From positions 3,384 through 49,200 of the forward strand of contig MFUP01000006.1 in NCBI GenBank assembly GCA_001785735.1: a stretch of 45,817 nt of DNA, in the 5' to 3' direction. Origin of the DNA: Candidatus Nomurabacteria bacterium RIFCSPLOWO2_01_FULL_33_24 (GTDB lineage Bacteria; Patescibacteriota; Minisyncoccia; Phycocordibacterales; MFUP01). The notes beneath the pieces were generated by a model. The model was not told where the DNA came from and did no database searches. It saw only the letters and a program-made list of their open reading frames with translations. Shown in pieces: positions 27,770-36,462 of the stretch. Made by a program: the position numbers and the translations under genes. The stretch's first letter is position 1; every line of letters starts with the position of its first letter.

Positions 27770-28366
27770 ATGAAATTTGGTAGTATTGGTATGATTTTAG
27801 CATTGTTAATTTTTCTGGCCATTATTGTGCTAGGTGGGTATATGTTAAGTAATCAGAAAAACAGAGAAAACAAAACAACCACTATTAATGAGGATTTTGT
27901 AGGGGATAAAATAAAATTAGAGACAAACCAAGGGGATATCTTAATTGGTCTTTATTCTGATATGTCTATTACCACCGAAAATTTTAAAAAACTTACTGAA
28001 AATAAAATTTATGATGGAGTAATTTTCCACAGAGTAATTGATGGATTTATGATTCAAGGAGGAGATCCAACGGGGACAGGTTATGGAGATCCTAGTATTG
28101 AAAGTATTCAAGATGAGTTTACCCACAATGGTGGTAATTTAAACATAAGGGGGACAATTGCCATGGCCAATTCAGGGCCAAATACTGGGTCAAGTCAATT
28201 CTTTATTAATTTAGTTGATAATAGTTTTCTCAATGATAAGCACCCTGTTTTTGGGGAAGTGATAAAAGGAATGGAGATTGTAGATAAAATTGCTAAAGTA
28301 GAGACTAATGAAAATGACAAGCCATTAGAAGATGTTGTTATTTTAAAGGCTTCTCTTGCTAAATAA
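27770..28366 (+). CDS. Membrane-anchored cyclophilin-type peptidyl-prolyl isomerase
   Basis: 'ETNQGDILIGLYSDMSITTENFKKL', 'GVIFHRVIDGFMIQGGDPTGTGYG', 'IAMANSGPNTGSSQFFINLVDN'; N-terminal TM. Confidence 0.93.
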   Translation: MKFGSIGMILALLIFLAIIVLGGYMLSNQKNRENKTTTINEDFVGDKIKLETNQGDILIGLYSDMSITTENFKKLTENKIYDGVIFHRVIDGFMIQGGDPTGTGYGDPSIESIQDEFTHNGGNLNIRGTIAMANSGPNTGSSQFFINLVDNSFLNDKHPVFGEVIKGMEIVDKIAKVETNENDKPLEDVVILKASLAK

Positions 28367-28428
28367 TCAGTGAACATTATGTGATTCGGGGGTTGACTAT
28401 TTTATTAAAAAAACCTAATATTATTAAT

Positions 28429-28448
28429 AAGCCCTTGGGGGCTTTTTT
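28429..28448 (+). terminator. Rho-independent terminator
   Basis: AAGCCC-ttgg-GGGCTTTTTT upstream of secE. Confidence 0.7.
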
Positions 28449-28470
28449 ATAAACATAAATTGCTAGTAGG

Positions 28471-28650
28471 ATGAAAATCACTCAATATTTAAAAGATACC
28501 AGAGGGGAGTTAAAACATGTTAATTGGCCAACCAGAAAACAAACAATAGTTTTTACTATTATTGTTATTGCTGTTTCAATTTTTGTTGCTTATTATCTAG
28601 GGTTCTTTGATTTTATCTTCTCTTGGCTTATGAAAAATTTAGTTTTATAA
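28471..28650 (+). CDS. secE: Preprotein translocase subunit SecE
   Basis: 59 aa below ORF cutoff: MKITQYLKDTRGELKHVNWPTRKQTIVFTIIVIAVSIFVAYYLGFFDFIFSWLMKNLVL; ELKxVxWPTR motif and directly upstream of nusG. Confidence 0.93.
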   Translation: MKITQYLKDTRGELKHVNWPTRKQTIVFTIIVIAVSIFVAYYLGFFDFIFSWLMKNLVL

Positions 28651-28651
28651 T

Positions 28652-29197
28652 ATGTCCAAACAAGAATTAAAATCAGAAAGAAATTGGTATGCTATTCACA
28701 CTTATGCTGGATATGAAAATGCTGTCTCCCGAAATTTATTACAAAGGATTGAATCTCTGGGAATGCAAGACAAGATTTTTAATGTTATTGTTCCAATTGA
28801 AAAAAAAATAAAAATAAAGGCGGGGAAAAGAACCGAGGTTGAAGAAAAAATTTACCCCGGTTATGTTTTAGTAGACATGATTGTGACTGATGATTCTTGG
28901 TATGTTGTTAGAAATACCCCCCGAGTGACTGGTTTTGTTGGTTCGGGAGTTCATCCAGTCCCCTTAAACAAAAAAGAAGTAGATTCTCTATTTAAAAAAA
29001 TGGAAACCGATGTTACCAAACATAAGATTGACTTCAAAATAGATGAAAATGTTATTATCATTGACGGCCCTTTTAAGGAACAAGAAGGTAAAATTAACGA
29101 GATTGATGAAGAAAGGGGAAAAATAAAAGTTTTAGTATCAATGTTTGGGAGAGAAACACCATTAGAGTTAGATTTTCTTCAAATTAAAAAAATATAA
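28652..29197 (+). CDS. nusG: Transcription termination/antitermination protein NusG
   Basis: '[22 protein letters not shown]', '[32 protein letters not shown]', KOW '[15 protein letters not shown]'. Confidence 0.95.
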   Translation: MSKQELKSERNWYAIHTYAGYENAVSRNLLQRIESLGMQDKIFNVIVPIEKKIKIKAGKRTEVEEKIYPGYVLVDMIVTDDSWYVVRNTPRVTGFVGSGVHPVPLNKKEVDSLFKKMETDVTKHKIDFKIDENVIIIDGPFKEQEGKINEIDEERGKIKVLVSMFGRETPLELDFLQIKKI

Positions 29198-29199
29198 TT

Positions 29200-29625
29200 A
29201 TGGCAAAAAAAATATTAAAAAAAATAAAACTTCAAATTCCGGCTGGTAAAGCTACTCCGGCTCCACCACTAGGGCCAACCTTGGGTCAAGCTGGTGTTGC
29301 TATTCAAGATTTTGTAAATAGATTTAACGAAGCGACTAAAAATAAAGTTGGAGAAACATCCTCGGTAATAGTTTCTGTTTACGAAGACAGAAGTTTTGAT
29401 TTCATTATAAAAACACCGCCTGTTTCAGGTTTGATTTTAAAAGCGGCTGGAATAGAGAAAGGTTCTGGTAAAAATTTAGTTAAAAAAGCTGGAAAGATTA
29501 CCAAAGCCCAAGTGAAAGAAATAGCTGAGACAAAAATGCCCGATCTCAATGCTAATGATATTGAAACGGCGATGAAAATAGTAGAAGGAAGCGCTCGCTC
29601 TATGGGGATAGAAGTGGTTGGATAG
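29200..29625 (+). CDS. rplK: 50S ribosomal protein L11
   Basis: '[39 protein letters not shown]', '[28 protein letters not shown]'. Confidence 0.95.
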   Translation: MAKKILKKIKLQIPAGKATPAPPLGPTLGQAGVAIQDFVNRFNEATKNKVGETSSVIVSVYEDRSFDFIIKTPPVSGLILKAAGIEKGSGKNLVKKAGKITKAQVKEIAETKMPDLNANDIETAMKIVEGSARSMGIEVVG

Positions 29626-29638
29626 ATTTAAAATTTTT

Positions 29639-30301
29639 TTATAATAAATATTTTTTTATATCTAAAAGAGATGTTAGTTGAGGACAATTGATGCTCTTAA
29701 TTTTTTCATCAACATTAACCAAGATTGACTCAATTCCCATTTCCTTCGGAATAAGATAATCGGACATTAGCTGATCACCGATATACAAAAATTCATTCGG
29801 TTTTTTGTTGGGATATTGAGAAAGCCAAAATTTATAAGCTGATTGATCTGATTTTGAAAAATTATCTTTAGAGATAATGTGTGAAAAGATTTTTTCTTTT
29901 AATCCCAATTTTTCTAATTTATCTTTTGCATTTTTAAAATTTGAACCAGTTATTAAGTCTATATTTTTATATTTATTTTTTAATTTTTCTAATAAATTAA
30001 TTACTTTCTTATCTTTAACCAAAAATTTTGAAAGATCAGCTTTTTCCAAAGCTTCCTGAATTTTATTTTGAGCGGCTGGTATCCCTAATACTTTTAAAGA
30101 TTGACTCCCGCTTAATCCTCTTCCATTTTTATACAAATCCCCAAATAGTTTCTTTGCTTTTAGAAGAGATACTTTTTTAATTTCACTAATTTTTTTATAA
30201 AGATATATTTGGATTAATTCATTTACCTCGGGTGATTTTGGATAAAGTGTTTGATCTAAATCAAAACCGATAATTTTTATTACATTTTTGTAATATATCA
30301 T
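29639..30301 (-). CDS. HAD-superfamily hydrolase, resembling pyrimidine 5'-nucleotidase subfamily
   Basis: 'IGFDLDQTLYPKSPEVNE', 'DLITGSNF', 'EFLYIGDQLMSDYLIPKEMGIESILV'. FDLDxTLYP start resembles SDT1-type enzymes. Confidence 0.8.
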   Translation of the reverse strand: MIYYKNVIKIIGFDLDQTLYPKSPEVNELIQIYLYKKISEIKKVSLLKAKKLFGDLYKNGRGLSGSQSLKVLGIPAAQNKIQEALEKADLSKFLVKDKKVINLLEKLKNKYKNIDLITGSNFKNAKDKLEKLGLKEKIFSHIISKDNFSKSDQSAYKFWLSQYPNKKPNEFLYIGDQLMSDYLIPKEMGIESILVNVDEKIKSINCPQLTSLLDIKKYLL

Positions 30302-32697
30302 TTTTGATAATTTATATAATAAATTGCTATTTCACCCAAAGGATATTTTAGTCTTTTAGAATATTTTGTTAAAAGGTAATTACAAATTTGCTCATCTTCT
30401 TTTATTTGAGAAAGAGAGTGGTTCATAAAAACAGCTGTTCCATAAACTTTATGACCAAATACATTTGCCTGAAAAAAGGCCAAGAGATCAGATTGGGGAT
30501 TAGTTTTCCCAGCGTAGTATTCTGTTAAAATTGGATTATTATGCATTACCCCTTTCTTTTCAAGATAAGTAATTGCTTTTTCTATTATATTTATCCCTTC
30601 GTAATTTTCTAATCTATCTAATATTTTACTTTCTGGCCTTTTATCTATTTTTTGTGCTTCTTTAATAAAATAAGCCACTCCACTATTATTATCTAAATCC
30701 AAAATATTATCATTTAATTTTATCGGGCCACTCGATTTGTCAATTTCACCAACTGGTTTTGAAGGTTCAGAAAGTATTTTTTTTGTTCTTTGCTCTTCCG
30801 TTAACAATAAAATATTTGCCCTATTAGAAAGAACATACATATCACCACTTTTTAATCCCAACCCGTTTTGAATGGAAGAAAAATAAGCATCATGAAGGCC
30901 AAAAATATTTTCTGGATAAGCATTCACTATATTATGAGCTCTAACGATATGAAATGAATAGAGAGTGTTGTTCTTGATAAAAAAAATGTCGTGGGTTAAA
31001 CAAGGATCATGAGTAAATTTTTCTTTTTTTGTATCTGGATCAACGGAAATTGTCATATCATTTATCGGGTCAAATCGCTGGATGATGGTAGCTTTTTTCT
31101 TGTTTTGGTTAAGTATTTTAATTGTTTCTTTTAGTTGATCAAAGCCAAAATATGATCGGGTTCTTTCCCCGTATGAATATGACCCATCATGGTCATATCT
31201 TAGCAATTGACGTTTATATTCTTCTCTCATCGCCTCGGTGCTATATTCTCCTTGTTTATATAATATTGGCATTTTTTTAAGAGAGCTTGAAACTTTTCGG
31301 TAAATTGTTAAAACAGAAGCTGTTCGAGATAATCCCTTCCAAACATCGCCATGTTCCTCGGTAATCCCCCGGATATATATTTTTTGTAAAATTCCTTTAT
31401 GGACATCAAGAAAATTATCACCATCTATGATAATAGAAGGTAAACTATCTTTGTTTATTTTAAAAATAAGATCAAAGTCCTGAATAAATGAATAATTATT
31501 TTTAGCCGCAATATTTGCTCTAGCCGCTTGAGTACCAATATCTATTCTGTGTAAAATATCCATTTCATAATTTTCAAATTGGTTGCTATCCGCTAAATAT
31601 TTAAGAAGGGGAGTGAGAGAAGGAGAAATTAATTCAAAAACTTCTTTACAAACATCAAAAGCAAGGCAAGTAACTGAAATATTATTATCCCTAGTATTTA
31701 CCCGATAATAAAATTTTTTATCAGTGATCATTTTTACTTGTGATTCAAGGGGAATTTTTTCTTTTCCTACCAAAGTATTTTTTTGAACAAATAGTTTAAA
31801 TGGAGTATCATTTATAATCTCAGTACTTATCCGGCCAAGTTCTGCTCCAAGTAATAATTGTTCCATTGGGGACAATAAATTCTTTTTTTCTTTTAGAAAT
31901 TTCATTAATGAATAAGATAAAAGAAAAACATCATCTGATGATATAAAATATATTTTATTACCAATTTTTATATCAAGTCGCACTTGTTTATTGTCCCTAG
32001 CGACTTTAAATGGTACTTTGAATAAGTCCTTAAACTGTTTCACCCTGATTTTAGGTGGTTGGAGGTGTTGAAAATCTTTCGGATTTAATTTAGTAGCAAC
32101 TTTCTTTTTTTTGGGTAACTTGGAAATTATCTCAATCATTTCGTTTAAGGAATCATAATATATTTTCTTTTTCTCATTTACCCCTCGCAAAGCTTCATAT
32201 AGTTCAAGGCTAATTTTTGGTTTTAACCACTGTAAATATGAATTAAGAATTTTACCACTCCCCTTATTTTTATGAGTAAAAATTGGAAGAACAATAATAT
32301 CTTCTCGAAACAGATTAATAATATCCTTATTGATATTAGGATAATGAGGAGAACGAGCAATACCATTCATTATATAATTTCCCTTCTTTTCAGGATCAAT
32401 TCCATTTAAAAGAACCTGAAGAAGATTAGTGCTTGGGGCAAAAGTTTCTGATTCCTCAGAAAAAAGAATCAAATATTTCATGGTTGGGTGAGCGAGGGAA
32501 TTAATTATCATTCTTTCTACTCCATCTCGATTAACGATTAATGGTCCAAGCACAGAGGTATTTATTCTATTTTTTTCTTCCAATTCATTTAATACTTGTC
32601 CGGGAGCGGTAGTATTTGTACATATTCCAACCACTCCCAACCTTCCTTCTGCGGGAATTGTTAAAATTGCATCAATAATTGGAAAACCTTCATTCAT
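30298..32697 (-). CDS. MtrA/DUF4346-like domain fused to a thymidylate-synthase-like domain
   Basis: N-term 'GPLIVNRDGVERMIINSLAHPTMKYLILFSEE...LLQVLLNGID...GIARSPHYPNINKDIINLFREDIIVLPI' matches MtrA-type pattern. C-term 'SYGERTRSYFGFDQLKETIKIL...HDPCLTHDIFFIKNNTLYSFHIVRAHNIVNAYPENIFGLHDAYFSSI' matches the ThyA Cys/Arg/Asn core. Confidence 0.7.
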   Translation of the reverse strand: MNEGFPIIDAILTIPAEGRLGVVGICTNTTAPGQVLNELEEKNRINTSVLGPLIVNRDGVERMIINSLAHPTMKYLILFSEESETFAPSTNLLQVLLNGIDPEKKGNYIMNGIARSPHYPNINKDIINLFREDIIVLPIFTHKNKGSGKILNSYLQWLKPKISLELYEALRGVNEKKKIYYDSLNEMIEIISKLPKKKKVATKLNPKDFQHLQPPKIRVKQFKDLFKVPFKVARDNKQVRLDIKIGNKIYFISSDDVFLLSYSLMKFLKEKKNLLSPMEQLLLGAELGRISTEIINDTPFKLFVQKNTLVGKEKIPLESQVKMITDKKFYYRVNTRDNNISVTCLAFDVCKEVFELISPSLTPLLKYLADSNQFENYEMDILHRIDIGTQAARANIAAKNNYSFIQDFDLIFKINKDSLPSIIIDGDNFLDVHKGILQKIYIRGITEEHGDVWKGLSRTASVLTIYRKVSSSLKKMPILYKQGEYSTEAMREEYKRQLLRYDHDGSYSYGERTRSYFGFDQLKETIKILNQNKKKATIIQRFDPINDMTISVDPDTKKEKFTHDPCLTHDIFFIKNNTLYSFHIVRAHNIVNAYPENIFGLHDAYFSSIQNGLGLKSGDMYVLSNRANILLLTEEQRTKKILSEPSKPVGEIDKSSGPIKLNDNILDLDNNSGVAYFIKEAQKIDKRPESKILDRLENYEGINIIEKAITYLEKKGVMHNNPILTEYYAGKTNPQSDLLAFFQANVFGHKVYGTAVFMNHSLSQIKEDEQICNYLLTKYSKRLKYPLGEIAIYYINYQK

Positions 32698-33547
32698 TTT
32701 TCCAAAAATTATTTAAATAGTCTGATAATAAATATTTAGTGAATATATTAATATTTTTTGAAAAGCAATAAATTTTCGGATTAATATTAAAATGATTTGC
32801 CATTTCATCCAAAAATTGGAGACAACAACCACATGGAACCACAGGACCCTCATGTTTATTAGAAGTTAACCCAATGTGAGTAATATTGTAATCCCTATTC
32901 ATGAAAGCTGAAAGGAGAACTGTCATTTCAGCATGAATAGTTGTTTTTTGATCATATCCGGAATATTGGGCGCCAAAATAAATATTTTCTTTAGTAATTA
33001 TGGCTACTCCATATTTTGTCGCCGAATCATGTGTTGGAAAATTTCTCTCTAGTGCTTTTTGAGACCATTCTCCCAATAACTCTTCTGGTTTTTTATCTTT
33101 TTCCCTTTTAATTTTATTTTCGGAAAGTATTCTTTTTTTTATACTCTCTAAATTAGTAGCTGGTGGACAATAAAAAGGAATAATACTGGTGATATCTTTT
33201 GTAAAAAATAATTTTTTCCCCTCCTTATTTATTACTTTATAAGATAATTTGTTCTTAGTTCGACGAACATAATCAATTAAAATTTTTATTATTATTGGAG
33301 ATGGATTATAATCAACATCTTCTGTTAAAGTAATAATCTCATTTAAGCCAAAATCATTATGTTGTACCCCCTTAATAAGTACCCCTTGCTCTGAGGAAAT
33401 AAATAATAAATTAGTTTTTGATTCAATTATTCCGCTTAAATATTTTTTTCCAGATAAAGAAAAACCAAGAGAAACAGTTCGAGGATTAGTATCTTTTTTT
33501 AAGACACATAAATCAAGAGATTTCTTTAAGGTTGATAAAATATCCAT
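32690..33547 (-). CDS. Two-domain cytidine deaminase-like protein
   Basis: C-domain 'TIHAEMTVLLSAF' and 'VVPCGCCLQFLDEMANHF' (HAE ... PCxxC). N-domain looks like a degenerate CDA fold. Confidence 0.75.
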   Translation of the reverse strand: MDILSTLKKSLDLCVLKKDTNPRTVSLGFSLSGKKYLSGIIESKTNLLFISSEQGVLIKGVQHNDFGLNEIITLTEDVDYNPSPIIIKILIDYVRRTKNKLSYKVINKEGKKLFFTKDITSIIPFYCPPATNLESIKKRILSENKIKREKDKKPEELLGEWSQKALERNFPTHDSATKYGVAIITKENIYFGAQYSGYDQKTTIHAEMTVLLSAFMNRDYNITHIGLTSNKHEGPVVPCGCCLQFLDEMANHFNINPKIYCFSKNINIFTKYLLSDYLNNFWKNE

Positions 33548-33556
33548 GTTATTTTA

Positions 33557-34462
33557 TCAGAACAAATTGGTATTACTTCTTAGCTTACTAACACTCAATC
33601 CGGCAGTTTCCCAATCATAATGAAGAATTTTTTTAATCAAATCATGAAATAAATGAATTTTGTCTCGTTCTAATCTATGAAACATTTGCTCAGAACGTTT
33701 ACTAGAAAGTCTAATAGTAGGCCTAAAAGGCATTGGAAAAGCATAATAAGGGATAAGTGAATTATCTCCTGCCTCAACCAAAATAACTGAAATAGGTTTT
33801 CTTAAGTGTTCAATGGCATAGTCAATCCGATGACTTCCGTCACAGATTATATAAAAATCATTTAGACCATTATATTGAATACCGTAGTTTATCAGAGAAG
33901 CATTTGAATTAAAAATATCAAATTGTTTTATAAAACTTACTTCATCTATGAAAAAGTTTTCTAAATAACGATTAGCAAGATGGTGTAAATTTTCTTTGGC
34001 GTCAAGAGTATAAAAATTGTTAAATCTTTGACTAAGTTTATCAAGATCAATAAAACCACCTCTTAAGTGATAAGTATGTTTCTCAATTATCGGTGGAAGC
34101 ATATGAAATTCACCGCGATCTTCCCAATCATATTTTACAGCGTACTTTAATTCATTTATTCTCTCTCCTTCGTTCTTTAAAAAATCATCAACAGTTTTGA
34201 TTATTTCAAGTTGATTTTCATAAATTGTTGGTTGAGGGGAAAATAGAGGATAGTGGACACCATTTATTTCTATTGTAGGAGATACCCCCATTGACTTTGA
34301 TGGATGAACGGTGACTATAGAAAATTTTGCTTTTTTGTAAGGTTTTATTTTTTCTTTCTCTTTATTATATAAGCCCCTAAAGCTAATGTTTTTTAGAAAT
34401 TCCTTTAATTTTTCAAAAGAGACTATCTCTTTTAGGGTTAATTTATGCTTCATAATATCCAA
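33557..34462 (-). CDS. ParB/sulfiredoxin-like 'DGSHR' domain protein, function unknown
   Basis: 'FYIICDGSHRIDYAIEHLRKPISVILVEAG' resembles the ParB-like DGxHR motif; conserved-looking C-term 'PTIRLSSKRSEQMFHRLERDKIHLFHDLIKKILHYDWETAGL'. Confidence 0.5.
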   Translation of the reverse strand: MDIMKHKLTLKEIVSFEKLKEFLKNISFRGLYNKEKEKIKPYKKAKFSIVTVHPSKSMGVSPTIEINGVHYPLFSPQPTIYENQLEIIKTVDDFLKNEGERINELKYAVKYDWEDRGEFHMLPPIIEKHTYHLRGGFIDLDKLSQRFNNFYTLDAKENLHHLANRYLENFFIDEVSFIKQFDIFNSNASLINYGIQYNGLNDFYIICDGSHRIDYAIEHLRKPISVILVEAGDNSLIPYYAFPMPFRPTIRLSSKRSEQMFHRLERDKIHLFHDLIKKILHYDWETAGLSVSKLRSNTNLF

Positions 34463-34529
34463 GTATATCTTAATTTTTCACTAATGAAAACAGTCTCACT
34501 TTTACTTTAATCATGTTAAAATGGCTTTT

Positions 34530-35714
34530 ATGAAAGACAAACAAATAGAAAAACTTATTAAACTAGAACAAAAAAGACAGAAAAATGTCATTAATTTGAT
34601 TGCCTCGGAGAATTATGTTTCTAAAGATATTTTAAAGACTCTTGGATCTCAACTCACAAATAAATATGCCGAAGGGTATTCCAAACTTCGCTACTATGGC
34701 GGTAATAAATTTGTTGATAAGATAGAAAATTTGTGTCAGAAAAGAGCTTTAAAACTTTTTAAACTTTCTTCCAAAAAATGGCATGTCAATGTTCAACCTC
34801 TTTCTGGTTCGCCAGCTAATTTGGCTGTTTATCTGGCTTTGGTTCCCTTTAGCCACTCACAGGGCAAGTCACGGGGAAAAATTATGGGAATGTCTTTATC
34901 TCATGGAGGTCATTTAACTCATGGCAGTAAAGTTTCTGTTTCAGGAAAATTTTGGAAACGAATTTCTTACGGAGTGAATAAAAAAACAGAACTTTTAGAT
35001 TATCAAGAAATAAAAAAAATTGCTCTCAAAAATAAACCTCATTTAATTATAGCTGGTTTCACTGCTTATTCTCGGAAAATTGATTTTAAAAAATTTAGAG
35101 AAATAGCTGATTCTTGTGGCGCTTATTTTATGGCTGACATGGCTCATCTGGCTGGCTTAATAGCCGGAGGAGCATTTCCTTCACCCTTTAAATATGCCGA
35201 CGTTGTTACTACTACCACCCATAAAACTTTGAGAGGGCCAAGGTCCGGATTAATCTTTTGTCGAAAGGAATTAGCTTCTAAAATAGATAAATCGGTTTTT
35301 CCAGGGCTTCAAGGAGGTCCCCATTTGAACCAAATTGCCGCCTCAGCGGTGGCCTTAAAAGAAGCTATGAGTCCCTTATTTAAAAAATATACTCAACAAA
35401 TAATTAAAAACTCTAGAATCTTGGCTGAAGAATTAAAAAAACTTGGTTGGCGGATAATTTCAAAAGGAACTGACAATCATTTAGTCTTAGTTGATACTTG
35501 GATGAACGGAAAAGGGATAGGAGGAAAAGAAGCTAGCGAAAAATTAGAAAAAGAAAATATTATAGTTAATAAAAATACGATTCCATTTGATACTAGATCC
35601 CCAATTGATCCCTCAGGGATTCGTCTAGGGACAGCGGCTGAAACCACTAACGGATTAAAAGAAAAAGATTTTATTAAAATTGCTAAAAAAATTGACAATA
35701 TTTTAAGAAAATAA
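34530..35714 (+). CDS. glyA: Serine hydroxymethyltransferase
   Basis: 'NLIASENYVSKDI', 'YAEGYSKLRYYGGNKFVDKIE', 'VTTTTHKTLRGPRSGLIFCRKE' (PLP Lys), 'PSGIRLGTAAETTNGL'. Track start 34521. Confidence 0.94.
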   Translation: MKDKQIEKLIKLEQKRQKNVINLIASENYVSKDILKTLGSQLTNKYAEGYSKLRYYGGNKFVDKIENLCQKRALKLFKLSSKKWHVNVQPLSGSPANLAVYLALVPFSHSQGKSRGKIMGMSLSHGGHLTHGSKVSVSGKFWKRISYGVNKKTELLDYQEIKKIALKNKPHLIIAGFTAYSRKIDFKKFREIADSCGAYFMADMAHLAGLIAGGAFPSPFKYADVVTTTTHKTLRGPRSGLIFCRKELASKIDKSVFPGLQGGPHLNQIAASAVALKEAMSPLFKKYTQQIIKNSRILAEELKKLGWRIISKGTDNHLVLVDTWMNGKGIGGKEASEKLEKENIIVNKNTIPFDTRSPIDPSGIRLGTAAETTNGLKEKDFIKIAKKIDNILRK

Positions 35715-35773
35715 GAATAAGTGAATTTAACAATAACAATAAAAGAATTAAAAGAAAAATAATGAGAAATAAT

Positions 35774-35823
35774 TTTAATTTATAGCATTAACATACGATC
35801 GTATGTTAATGCTATAAATTAAA
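35774..35823. promoter_or_regulatory. Perfect 50-bp palindrome sharing a core with a second site upstream of the paaX-like gene
   Basis: TTTAATTTATAGCATTAACATACGA|TCGTATGTTAATGCTATAAATTAAA; overlaps stop codon of the paaX-like gene. Confidence 0.7.
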
Positions 35824-36391
35824 TAAGCCCAAATTTCTTTTTTAAATGCAGTTCGTTGTCTATATTTTCCGCCAAAATGAAACGCACATATTTTTTGGCA
35901 TTATAAAATTCAATAATGAATTCAATTTTTGTGCTACATGGATATGGACATACAAAAACTGATTTTTGAAGCTCAATCAGCCCCATCTCTCGAAAATGTA
36001 AGCGTAGGGAATCGCGCAATCTCCTTAACTTTTCCGGAACATCAAAAATTATTATGCGCCATTTGCCGTCCCACTTTACTGGTCTTTTTATTTCCATTTT
36101 ATCAATATTGAAACGCAGGGCTTTTTTCTTGCCGTTTTCATTTAGAATGAGAGTGGTAGTGCCGTCTTTATTATGTTGCTCTTTTAATAAATGTGAAGAA
36201 TAAAGGGAATTAATAGCTCTTTCCAGGGCTTGCCGGTTTATTTTCTCCCATTCTTTCGGTATCCGATTTAATATCCACCATTGTTTTTTGGGTGAGCGGG
36301 TAAGTCCCAAGGTCAGCCCGGAAAGTAAAAGCAAAAGTATTTTCTTTTGAATTGTGCCGACTTTTTTAAAATTTTTTCTCATACAGTGCAT
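35819..36391 (-). CDS. PaaX-family-like regulator with Cas2-like C-terminal domain
   Basis: 'KVGTIQKKILLLLLSGLTLGL' wHTH-like start and 'WDGKWRIIIFDVPEKLRRLRDSLRLHFREMGLIELQKSVFVCPYPC' Cas2/PaaX-C-like pattern. Confidence 0.75.
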   Translation of the reverse strand: MHCMRKNFKKVGTIQKKILLLLLSGLTLGLTRSPKKQWWILNRIPKEWEKINRQALERAINSLYSSHLLKEQHNKDGTTTLILNENGKKKALRFNIDKMEIKRPVKWDGKWRIIIFDVPEKLRRLRDSLRLHFREMGLIELQKSVFVCPYPCSTKIEFIIEFYNAKKYVRFILAENIDNELHLKKKFGLI

Positions 36392-36393
36392 TA

Positions 36394-36425
36394 TAGCAAA
36401 TGTATACGATCGTACACTAATGCTA
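36394..36425. promoter_or_regulatory. Imperfect palindromic operator-like site upstream of paaX-like and NUDIX genes
   Basis: TAGCAAATGTATACGATCGTACACTAATGCTA shares TAGCA, ATACGATCGTA and TAATGCTA with the 35774-35823 palindrome. Confidence 0.6.
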
Positions 36426-36462
36426 AGTTGGTTTTTGGTGTGGTAAGGTATATAATATTAAA

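Noticed and set aside
35819-36391. CRISPR-Cas locus suggested by the Cas2-like domain
   Set aside because: No repeat-spacer array and no cas1 or effector genes seen; the wHTH plus Cas2-like layout fits PaaX-type regulators better.
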